A stretch of DNA of 64,000 nucleotides from Palaemon carinicauda (lineage: Eukaryota; Arthropoda; Malacostraca; Decapoda; Palaemonidae), in contig NC_090735.1 of the NCBI RefSeq assembly GCF_036898095.1, positions 3,567,978 through 3,631,977 on the forward strand, read 5' to 3'. The translations under genes were made by a program, and so were the position numbers. Positions 43,144 through 53,400 of this stretch are shown piece by piece (within the stretch, counting starts at the first letter, position 1; every line of letters starts with the position of its first letter). The notes under the pieces were generated by a model that was given only the letters and a program-made list of their open reading frames with translations, searched no databases and had not been told where the DNA came from.

Positions 43144-43455
43144 GATATTGGGAGTTAAATAACGTGACAGGATTAGTAATGAAACTATAAGAGAGATTAC
43201 TCGAGTGCCGTATGTGGAAGAGATCATGATGAGGGGTAGATGGAGATGGTTTGGTCATGCTATTCGCACTCCCCAAGAGAGATTAGTTCACCAAACATTC
43301 AGCTGGGCTCCACAAGGCACTAGAAGAGTTGGAAGACCCAGGCCTACATGGCTGAGGACTATGAAGCGTGAAGTAGATGAAGTTGAATGGAGAAGTATTG
43401 AATTATAAGCTCAATATAGAGACGACTGGCGACATCTAACTGAGGAGGAGATGAT
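43144..43455 (+). pseudogene. LINE-R C-terminus, copy 2
   Basis: EITRVPYVEEIMMRGRWRWF, TFSWAPQGTRRVGRPRPTWL and RTMKREVDEVEWRSIEL before a TAA. DNA homology continues to the GAGGAGGAGATGATGATGA end and a (GAT)n-type tail. The final ALC...RRR segment is deleted. Confidence 0.78.
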
Positions 43456-43628
43456 GATGAATGTTATACAAATCATTTCGACCTTTATCAGGAAAAGTCT
43501 TTGAAATTTCTTGTCTTTGTAATTGTTTTACGCACTGCTTTTAACTGTACAATTAAAATATTTGAAAATGTAGTGCTGTAATTGCCGTGAAAACTTTGTG
43601 AGATTTCGTTCTCAATTATGCTCCTCAA

Positions 43629-43991
43629 GTGCTTACTGGCTATTACTCGTTTAATACCGTGAATGATATAACCCACCGATTGGTAGGCCACACTCGAGAA
43701 GTATGTGACCGTTTTATGAAGTGCCGTAAAGGCTATTTTCCCCTTAGACAAGTGAAGGAAAATCGCCTCTACTGGAAACCGCCCCCTTTTAGTGGCTCCA
43801 ATTGTGGAGCGGCGTCTCTTATTGCCCCGGTTAAAAATCCTCTTGATTTTGGTCGTTTGGCCAAGCCTTTGGGAACCCCGGTGAATTCCAGTCTCAGAAT
43901 TCCAGTCTCAGTGGAATGTGGTCCTTCGTATTTTATTGCAGTTATCCTTTTAAGAATCTGGAATCCTTTTTTTGGTAGGAACCAAGCTTGA
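43629..43991 (+). CDS. Unassigned open frame, 120 codons
   Basis: The frame opens at TTG or CTG codons, not a good ATG, and reads THRLVGHTREVCDRFMKCRK, then GYFPLRQVKENRLYWKPPPF. GC content is higher than nearby. GAATTCCAGTCTCA is tandemly duplicated inside (about 43884 and 43898). No family is recognised. It could be an exon fragment, a retroelement piece or chance. Confidence 0.25.
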   Translation: MLTGYYSFNTVNDITHRLVGHTREVCDRFMKCRKGYFPLRQVKENRLYWKPPPFSGSNCGAASLIAPVKNPLDFGRLAKPLGTPVNSSLRIPVSVECGPSYFIAVILLRIWNPFFGRNQA

Positions 43992-44009
43992 GGGTATCAA
44001 GAGATTTCT

Positions 44010-44360
44010 TTTTCCTTTTTTTATTGATACGACTTGAAAGTCTTCCCTACCTATAGATTGAATCCTAATTTTCAATCCATTTACTGATATCTTAATTTCA
44101 TTTTTTTATATCTTTCATTTTCGTGTGGAACCATACAGAAAGGTATCAATTTTTATTTTTTTTTTTATTTTTGTGGATACGACTTGAAAGTCTTCCCAGC
44201 TTAGATTGAATTTTAATTTTAATTCCATTTACTACTTTTTTTTTTTTTTATACGACTTGAAAAGTCTTCCCTACCTTAAATTGAATTTTAATTTTCAATT
44301 CATTTGCTGATATCTTAACTTCACTTTTTTATATCTTTCATATTTGTGTGGGAGAATTTG
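44010..44360. repeat. Three-copy diverged minisatellite
   Basis: ACGACTTGAAAGTCTTCC starts units near 44029, 44179 and 44251. Each continues TTAGATTGAATTTTAATTTT and TTTATATCTTTCAT in full or in part. GACTTGAAAGTC is itself a palindrome. Confidence 0.75.
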
Positions 44361-44725
44361 GTTAAAAATTTATGTTGATACTGTTTACTTTGGGTGAATT
44401 GTTGTAGAAAGATTGTCCTCCAATTTATGTTGAGACAGTTTACTGAAACCGTTTGCTAGGACTGGAAAACCGCGTTTCATCTCGATCTTCTCGATCAGCT
44501 GATCGCCCCCTTTTTCTGGGTCACCTAATGACGGCCAAGCGAGCTTTTAAGGTGAGAACGACGTGTGTTCGAAGTGGAGTAATGAAAGAAACGCCATATC
44601 CTATTGTGTAGAGTATAGTACTCTATCGATACTATTGCTTATGGAATGCGGAAGACAACATAAAGAAATACGCAGTGCACCAGAAGGGGGCGGAGATTGA
44701 GCGGAACAGGGAACCACACCCCCCG

Positions 44726-44726
<1 letters not shown>

Positions 44727-44800
<74 letters not shown>

Positions 44801-44871
44801 ATTTTGCATTACTCCAAAACGCCCCCATACTTGAGAATGCCTTGATGAAGTCACTCGGCTTCAACATGGAA

Positions 44872-44940
<69 letters not shown>

Positions 44941-45048
44941 ATTTTGACCTTCATGCGATTTTTTTCATAATTTTATTTTCTATGCATTACTCCAAAACAC
45001 CCCCTTACTGTGAGAATCCCTTGATAAAGTCACTTGGCTTCAGCATGG

Positions 45049-45106
<58 letters not shown>
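44727..45106. repeat. Three (CT)n blocks with repeated spacer
   Basis: (CT)n at 44727-44797, 44874-44937 and 45053-45106. The spacer GCATTACTCCAAAACGCCCC through GGCTTCAACATGGAATAT occurs twice. The arrangement parallels 8998-9651 and 58567-58990 but with unrelated spacers. Confidence 0.93.
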
Positions 45107-45108
<2 letters not shown>

Positions 45109-45329
45109 GACTGTAATGTGGCAGAGCTGTTTCTGTGTCTCCCCTACCATACTACTCTTTTTATGATGACCATCCTAAGTAGTTGGTTGCATGAAGGTAA
45201 TTAGGGCTGGTGATTCCTTACATGCTCTCTTTGACAGCGAAGCGGGGATCTCATAAAACCGAAAATGAATTAACTGGTAACTTTTATTTGCTGAAAGGTT
45301 AAAAGTGGCTGGTTTCAGTCTCAGTTGTT

Positions 45330-45560
45330 CCGTGTTCTTCTTCCTATTGTTATTTTGAGGTTTTTATAGTTTATATATGGAAGATTTATTTTAATGTTAT
45401 TATTGCTCTTAAACTTCTCTTGTAGTTTTTTCCTTATTACCTGTCCTCACTTGGTTATTTTCCCTATTCGGAGCCCTTGGGCTTATAGCATCCCGCTTTT
45501 CCAACTAGGTTTTTAGCTTAGCAAGTAATAATAATAATAATAATAATAATAATGATAATA
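45330..45560 (+). mobile_element. SINE-A/LINE-J copy, 5'-truncated
   Basis: TTCTTCCTATTGTTATTTTG, GTTTATATATGGAAGATTTA and CTTGGTTATTTTCCCTATTC to TTTTTAGCTTAGCAAG and a TAA tail. Confidence 0.82.
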
Positions 45561-45862
45561 GATACTCACTAATACGTCATCCTGGCAAGCCCAACCCCCA
45601 ACTGTGGTGCCCAACCACAGCAGTGGCCTCCCTAGTAAACAGCTTAAACTCATGGTCCCGGGCTCTGATCGATCTGCCGCCATGCGAATGCTAGGCGAAC
45701 ACGTTACCACTATGTTAGATAGGGAAATATGAGTAGGGCTTTGTAAATGTCTTTTGCGTGTTGAACGTTTCTGTTGTAACTGCTTAGATAGGACTTTTGA
45801 TCAGTTTTCAGAAGAGGACATATTGAAGGGGTGTCCTCCCACAATTTTAAAGTTAAACTAGA
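45561..45862. other. Unique stretch, nothing recognised
   Basis: No coding or repeat match is recognised. Confidence 0.35.
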
Positions 45863-46256
45863 TGGGCAATCAGTAGAGCAAAGACCTCCGCCGCGGCAGC
45901 TTATTTCTTGACCTTTTGCTTGACCGTGACCTTTGACCTTAACCTGTATTAATTGGCGTGGATTTTCATTCACTCGAATATGAACCAAGTTTGAAGTCTC
46001 TGTGACAACAATGTCCAAACTTATGGCTGATTACCTGAATTGGACATTTTGCTTGACCGTGATCTTGACCTTGACCTTTGACCTTGCCCTTCCTAAATTT
46101 AATCATGTACAGCATTTTACACAACAGTTAATCCCTGCAAGTTTCATTACTCTACGATTAAAATTGTGGTCAGAAAGCTGTTCACACATACACACACACA
46201 CACACACTCAAAACAGGGGGTAAAACATAATCTTCCAACATCGTTGGCGGAACTAA
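45863..46256 (-). repeat. C element, inverted copy, near full length
   Basis: GGGCAATCAGTAGAGCAAAG, CCGCGGCAGCTTATTTCTTG, repeated TGACCTTGACC motifs and GTTTCATTACTCTACGATTA to CCAACATCGTTGGCGGA. A (CA)n run at about 46183-46207 has expanded inside. Confidence 0.8.
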
Positions 46257-46600
46257 TGAAGATTGTCTGAGTGAGCCTAAAAAGGTTTCTCTTGCAATTC
46301 ATTATAAAGGAAAGTTCATTGGCTGTCATATCAAATCCAAATTTTTGCCGGAGGAGAAACCCTACATCGACTCCCTGACTCTGAATCTGTCTGAACCCAA
46401 CGTAATAGTTAATTAAGCTACCAAACTCGGTAAAGGTCGAGGCCCACAAGAATCCTTACGATATTCAAGTAGCTTAAGAGACCTAAACTAATAATGTAAC
46501 CTTTGAAGAAATAAGTTCATATCCTGGGAAGTCGATGATTTTGCGAACGACAAAGAATAAAACTGCCCGCAAAATTTCATGCTGTTACAATGATTGCTTT
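46257..46600 (+). pseudogene. Unidentified relic ORF family, copy 2
   Basis: EDCLSEPKKVSLAIHYKGKF, then KSKFLPEEKPYIDSLTLNLS and SEPNVIVN, and in a shifted frame AHKNPYDIQVA and NVTFEEISSYPG. The last blocks align with KNPYDTLVV...VPFEEINLFPG at 37.3-37.4 kb. Several stops are present. The family is unknown. Confidence 0.4.
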
Positions 46601-46608
46601 AAAGATTT

Positions 46609-47093
46609 AATGGTTTAAAGACCGCTCATGAATGGCAGAGGCAAGAGACAGTGACATTGCCCTAGAGACCTTATTGCATATGATCAGCGCCCAAGCCCCC
46701 TCTCCATCCAAGCAAACAAAGGAAGACCAGGCCATGACTACTGATGACTCAGGAGATAGACCTAAAGGCTCCCCCAAACCCCCCATCCTTAGGTCACAAG
46801 GATGGTGAGGTTGCAGCGACCAAAGGAACTCCCTGGTCCTAGCTTGGGTGGAGAGCGGGCCTGGGGGCTGTTCATATATGGTCAGTCTCTAGGGCAATTT
46901 CCTTCCCAGGGCAATGTCACTGTCCCACAAGGATGGTGAGGTTGCAGCGACCAAAGGAACTCCTTGGTCCTAGCTTGGGTGGAGAGGGCGCCTGGGCGCT
47001 GATCATATATGGTCAGTCTCTTGGGCATTGTCCTTCCCAGGGCAATGTCACTGTCCCTTGCCTCTGCCATTCACAAGAGGCCTTTAAACCTTT
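46609..47093. mobile_element. Rearranged SINE-B: inverted pair with duplicated junction
   Basis: 46609-46835 is a minus-strand SINE-B from its 3' end (GTTTAAAGACCGCTCATGAA) to GCAGCGACCAAAGGAACT. There it flips to plus-strand SINE-B (GGTCCTAGCTTGGGTGGAGA). The junction unit of about 131 bp (starts near 46795 and 46926) is duplicated in tandem. The second plus part runs to AGGCCTTTAAACCTTTA. Confidence 0.85.
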
Positions 47094-47446
47094 AGGTATG
47101 CTCCCTCCCCCACGGCACAGATGACGACCTGTGCTACTGCTGGTAAGGAAAGTCTCGACTCTTCTGCTCTAGTTATGTCTTTCCTGCCTGTTGAAGACTT
47201 AAGGACCATGAAAAGGTCACTCTTTGAATAACCATAGTTCTAGTGTTTACACACTTGAGCCATTCATTCCATCTTCCCCACGATACCATATGAATGAAAA
47301 ATCTGGCAGTATGAATGAAGATATAAGAGTTTTGTATTGTACAGGCATTATTCATAATATCTGTTATGAAGACTTATTCATTGAAAGCTCTCAACAGATA
47401 AGCGTGATGTTCATATTACATCGCCACTTGACCTCACTGTACAGCC
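47094..47446. other. Unique stretch before the 63-bp satellite, nothing recognised
   Basis: No gene is seen. The last bases (GTACAGCCTCTAAAACGTTT) already match the satellite unit. Confidence 0.4.
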
Positions 47447-50400
47447 TCTAAAACGTTTACAATGCTTCAAGAAGACTCAAATCACTGGCAGTTCTTTTCT
47501 GAAACAGCCTCTTAAAACGTTTACAATGCTTCTATAAGGGTAAAATCACTGGCAGTTCTTTTCTGAAACAGCTTCTAAAACGTTTACAATGCTTCAAGAA
47601 GGCTCAAATCACTGGCAGTTCTTTTCTGAAACAGCCTCTAAAACGTTTACAATGCTTCAAGAAGGCTCAAATCACTGGCAGTTCTTTTCTGAAACAGCCT
47701 CTAAAACGTTTACAATGCTTCAAGAAGGCTCAAATCACTGGCAGTTCTTTTCTGAAACAGCCTCTAAAACGTTTACAATGCTCCAAGAAGACTCAAATCA
47801 CTGGCAGTTCTTTTCTGAAACAGCCTCTAAAACGTTTACAATGCTTCAAGAAGACTCAAATCTCTGGCAGTTCTTTTCTGAAACAGCTTCTAAAACGTTT
47901 ACAATGCTTCAAGAAGGCTCGAATCACTGGCAGTTCTTTTCTGAAACAGCCTCTAAAACGTTTACAATGCTTCAAGAAGACACAAATCACTAGCAGTTCT
48001 TTTCTGAAACAGCCTCTAAAACGTTTACAATGCTTCAAGAAGACTCAAATCTCTGGCAGTTCTTTTCTGAAACAGCCTCTAAAACGTTTACAGTGCTTCA
48101 AGAAAACTCAAATCACTGGCAGTTCTTTTCTGAAACAGCCTCTAAAACGTTTACAATGCTTCAAGAAGACTCAAAGCTCTGGCAGTTCTTTTCTGAAACA
48201 GCCTCTAAAACGTTTACAATGCTTCAAGAAGACTCAAATCTCTGGCAGTTCTTTTCTGAAACAGCTTCTAAAACGTTTACAATGCTTCAAGAAGACTCAA
48301 ATCTCTGGCAGTTCTTTTCTGAAACAGCCTCTAAAACGTTTACAATGCTTCAAGAAGACTCAAATCACTGGCAGTTCTTTTCTGAAACAGCTTCTAAAAC
48401 GTTTACAATGCTTCAAGAAGGCTCAAATCACTGGCAGTTCTTTTCTGAAACAGCTTCTAAAACGTTTACAATGCTTCAAGAAGGCTCAAATCTCTGGCAG
48501 TTCTTTTCTGAAACAGCCTCTAAAACGTTTACAATGCTTCAAGAAGACTCAAATCACTGGCAGTTCTTTTCTGAAACAGCCTCTAAAACGTTTACAATGC
48601 TTTTATAAGGGTAAAATCACTGGCAGTTCTTTTCTGAAACAGCTTCTAAAACGTTTACAATGCTTCAAGAAGGCTCAAATCTCTGGCAGTTCTTTTCTGA
48701 AACAGCTTCTAAAACGTTTACAATGCTTCAAGAAGGCTCAAATCACTGGCAGTTCTTTTCTGAAACAGCTTCTAAAACGTTTACAATGCTTCAAGAAGGC
48801 TCAAATCACTGGCAGTTCTTTTCTGAAACAGCCTCTAAAACGTTTACAATGCTTCAAGAAGGCTCAAATCACTGGCAGTTCTTTTCTGAAACAGCCTCTA
48901 AAACGTTTACAATGCTTCAAGAAGACTGAAATCTCTGGCAGTTCTTTTCTGAAACAGCTTCTAAAACGTTTACAATGCTTCAAGAAGGCCCAAATCACTG
49001 GCAGTTCTTTTCTGAAACAGCCTCTAAAACGTTTACAATGCTTCAAGAAGACTCAAATCACTGGCAGTTCTTTTCTGAAACAGCCTCTAAAACGTTTACA
49101 ATGCTTCAAGAAGACACAAATCACTAGCAGTTCTTTTCTGAAACAGCCTCTAAAACGTTTACAATGCTTCAAGAAGACTCAAATCACTGGCAGTTCTTTT
49201 CTGAAACAGCCTCTAAAACGTTTACAATGCTTCAAGAAGACTCAAATCACTGGCAGTTCTTTTCTGAAACAGCCTCTAAAACGTTTACAATGCTTTTATA
49301 AGGGTAAAATCACTGGCAGTTCTTTTCTGAAACAGCTTCTAAAACGTTTACAATGCTTCAAGAAGGCTCAAATCTCTGGCAGTTCTTTTCTGAAACAGCT
49401 TCTAAAACGTTTACAATGCTTCAAGAAGGCTCAAATCACTGGCAGTTCTTTTCTGAAACAGCTTCTAAAACGTTTACAATGCTTCAAGAAGGCTCAAATC
49501 ACTGGCAGTTCTTTTCTGAAACAGCTTCTAAAACGTTTACAATGCTTCAAGAAGGCTCAAATCACTGGCAGTTCTTTTCTGAAACAGCCTCTAAAACGTT
49601 TACAATGCTTCAAGAAGACACAAATCACTGGCAGTTCTTTTCTGAAACAGCCTCTAAAACGTTTACAATGCTTCAAGAAGACTCAAATCACTGGCAGTTC
49701 TTTTCTGAAACAGCCTCTAAAACGTTTACAATGCTTCAAGAAGACTCAAATCTCTGGCAGTTCTTTTCTGAAACAGCTTCTAAAACGTTTACAATGCTTC
49801 AAGAAGGCTCAAATCACTGGCAATTCTTTTCTGAAACAGCTTCTAAAACGTTTACAATGCTTCAAGAAGACTCAAATCTCTGGCAGTTCTTTTCTGAAAC
49901 AGCCTCTAAAACGTTTACAATGCTTCAAGAAGGCTCAAATCACTGGCAGTTCTTTTCTGAAACAGCCTCTAAAACGTTTACAATGCTTCAAGAAGACTCA
50001 AATCTGTGGCAGTTCTTTTCTGAAACAGCTTCTAAAACGTTTACAATGCTTCAAGAAGACTCAAATCACTGGCAGTTCTTTTCTGAAACAGCTTCTAAAA
50101 CGTTTGCAATGCTTCAAGAAGACTCAAATCACTGGCAGTTCTTTTCTGAAACAGCTTCTAAAACGTTTGCAATGCTTCAAGAAGACTCAAATCACGGGCA
50201 GTTCTTTTCTGAAACAGCTTCTAAAACGTTTGCAATGCTTCAAGAAGACTCAAATCTCTGGCAGTTCTTTTCTGAAACAGCTTCTAAAACGTTTGCAATG
50301 CTTCAAGAAGACTCAAATCACTGGCAGTTCTTTTCTGAAACAGCCTCTAAAACGTTTACAATGCTTCAAGAAGACTCAAATCACTGGCAGTTCTTTTCTG

Positions 50401-53400
50401 AAACCGCTTCTAAAACGTTTACAATGCTTCAAGAAGACTCAAATCACTGGCAGTTCTTTTCTGAAACAGCTTCTAAAATGTTTGCAATGCTTCAAGAAGA
50501 CTCAAATCACTGGCAGTTCTTTTCTGAAACAGCCTCTAAAACGTTTACAATGCTTCAAGAAGACTCAAATCACTGGCAGTTCTTTTCTGAAACAGCTTCT
50601 AAAACGTTTACAATGCTTCAAGAAGGCTCAAATCACTGGCAGTTCTTTTCTGAAACAGCTTCTAAAACGTTTACAATGCTTCAAGAAGGCTCAAATCACT
50701 GGCAGTTCTTTTCTGAAACAGCCTCTAAAACGTTTACAATGCTTCAAGAAGACTCAAATCACTGGCAGTTCTTTTCTGAAACAGCTTCTAAAACGTTTAC
50801 AATGCTTCAAGAAGACTCAAATCACTGGCAGTTCTTTTCTGAAACAGCTTCTAAAACGTTTACAATGCTTCAAGAAGACTCAAATCACTGGCAGTTCTTT
50901 TCTGAAACAGCCTCTAAAACGTTTACAATGCTTCAAGAAGACTCAAATCTCTGGCAGTTCTTTTCTGAAACAGCTTCTAAAACGTTTACAATGCTTCAAG
51001 AAGACTCAAATCACTGGCAGTTCTTTTCTGAAACAGCTTCTAAAACGTTTACAATGCTTCAAGAAGGCTCAAATCACTGGCAGTTCTTTTCTGAAACAGC
51101 CTCTAAAACGTTTACAATGCTTCAAGAAGGCTCAAATCACTGGCAGTTCTTTTCTGAAACATCCTCTAAAACGTTTACAATGCTTCAAGAAGGCTCAAAT
51201 CACTGGCAGTTCTTTTCTAAATCAGCCTTTATAAGGTTTATAATGCTTTTATAAGGGTAAAATCACTGGCAGTTCTTTTCTGAAACAGCCTCTAAAACGT
51301 TTACAATGCTTCAAGAAGACTCAAATCTCTGGCAGTTCTTTTCTGAAACAGCTTCTAAAACGTTTACAATGCTTCAAGAAGGCTCAAATCACTGGCAGTT
51401 CTTTTCGGAAACAGCCTCTAAAACGTTTACAATGCTTCAAGAAGACTCAAATCACTGGCAGTTCTTTTCTGAAACAGCATCTAAAACGTTTGCAATGCTT
51501 CAAGAAGACTCAAATCTCTGGCAGTTCTTTTCTGAAACAGCCTCTAAAACGTTTACAATGCTTTTATAAGGGTAAAATCACTGGCAGTTCTTTTCTAAAA
51601 CAGCCTCTATAAGGTTTATAATGCTTCTATAAGGGTAAAATCACTGGCAGTTCTTTTCTGAAACAGCCTCTAAAACGTTTACAATGCTTCAAGAAGGCTC
51701 AAATCACTGGCAGTTCTTTTCTGAAACAGCTTCTAAAACGTTTACAATGCTTCAAGAAGACTCAAATCTCTGGCAGTTCTCTTCTGAAACAGCTTCTAAA
51801 ACGTTTACAATGCTTCAAGAAGACTCAAATCACTGGCAGTTCTTTTCTAAAAAAGCCTCTATGATGTTTATAATGCTTCTGTAAGGTTAAAATCATTGGC
51901 AGTTCTTTTCTGAAACAGCCTTTAAAATGTTTTCAATGCCTCAAGAAGGCTCAAATCACTGGCAGTTCTTTTCTGAAACAGCTTCTTAAACGTTTACAAT
52001 ACTTCAAGAAGGCTCAAATCACGTGCAGTTCTTTTCTGAAACAGCCTCTAAAACGTTTACAATGCTTCAAGAAGACTCAAATCACTGGCAGTTCTTTTCT
52101 GAAACAGCCTCTAAAACGTTTACAATGCTTCAAGAAGACTCAAATCACTGGCAGTTCTTTTCTAAAAAAGCCTCTATGATGTTTATAATGCTTCTGTAAG
52201 GTTAAAATCACTGGCAGTTCTTTTCTGAAACAGCTTCTAAAACGTTTACAATGCTTCAAGAAGGCTCAAATCACTGGCAGTTCTTTTCTGAAACAGCCTC
52301 TAAAACGTTTACAATGCTTCAAGAAGACTCAAATCACTGGCAGTTCTTTTCTGAAACAGCTTCTAAAACGTTTACAATGCTTCAAGAAGACTCAAATCAC
52401 TGGCAGTTCTTTTCTGAAACAGCTTCTAAAACGTTTACAATGCTTCAAGAAGACTCAAATCACTGGCAGTTCTTTTCTGAAACAGCCTCTAAAACGTTTA
52501 CAATGCTTCAAGAAGACTCAAATCTCTGGCAGTTCTTTTCTGAAACAGCTTCTAAAACGTTTACAATGCTTCAAGAAGGCTCAAATCACTGGCAGTTCTT
52601 TTCTGAAACAGCCTCTAAAACGTTTACAATGCTTCAAGAAGGCTCAAATCACTGGCAGTTCTTTTCTGAAACAGCATCTAAAACGTTTACAATGCTTCAA
52701 GAAGACTCAAATCTTTGACAGTTCTTTTCTGAAACAGCTTCTAAAACGTTTACAATGCTTCAAGAAGACTCAAATCTCTGACAGTTCTTTTCTGAAACAG
52801 CTTCTAAAACGTTTACAATGCTTCAAGAAGACTCAAATCTCTGACAGTTCTTTTCTGAAACAGCTTCTAAAACGTTTACAATGCTTCAAGAAGGCTCAAA
52901 TCACTGGCAGTTCTTTTCTGAAACAGCCTCTAAAACGTTTACAATGCTTCAAGAAGACTCAAATCACTAGCAGTTCTTTTCTGAAACCCGGCCCTTTAAG
53001 GTTTATAATGCTTCTATAAGGGTAAAATCACTGGCAGTTCTTTTCTGAAATAGCCTCTAAAACGTTTACAATGCTTCAAGAAGGTTCAAATCACTGGCAG
53101 TTCTTTTCTAAATCAGCCTTTATAAGGTTTATAATGCTTCTATAAGGTAAAATCACTGGCAGTTCTTTTCTGAAACAGCCTCTAAAACGTTTACAATGCT
53201 TCAAGAAGGCTGAAATCACTGGCAGTTCTTTTCTGAAACAGCCTCTAAAACGTTTACAATGCTTCAAGAAGGCTCAAATCACTGGCAGTTCTTTTCTGAA
53301 ACAGCCTCTAAAACGTTTACAATGCTTCAAGAAGGCTCAAATCACTGGCAGTTCTTTTCTGAAACAGCATCTAAAACGTTTACAATGCTTCAAGAAGACT

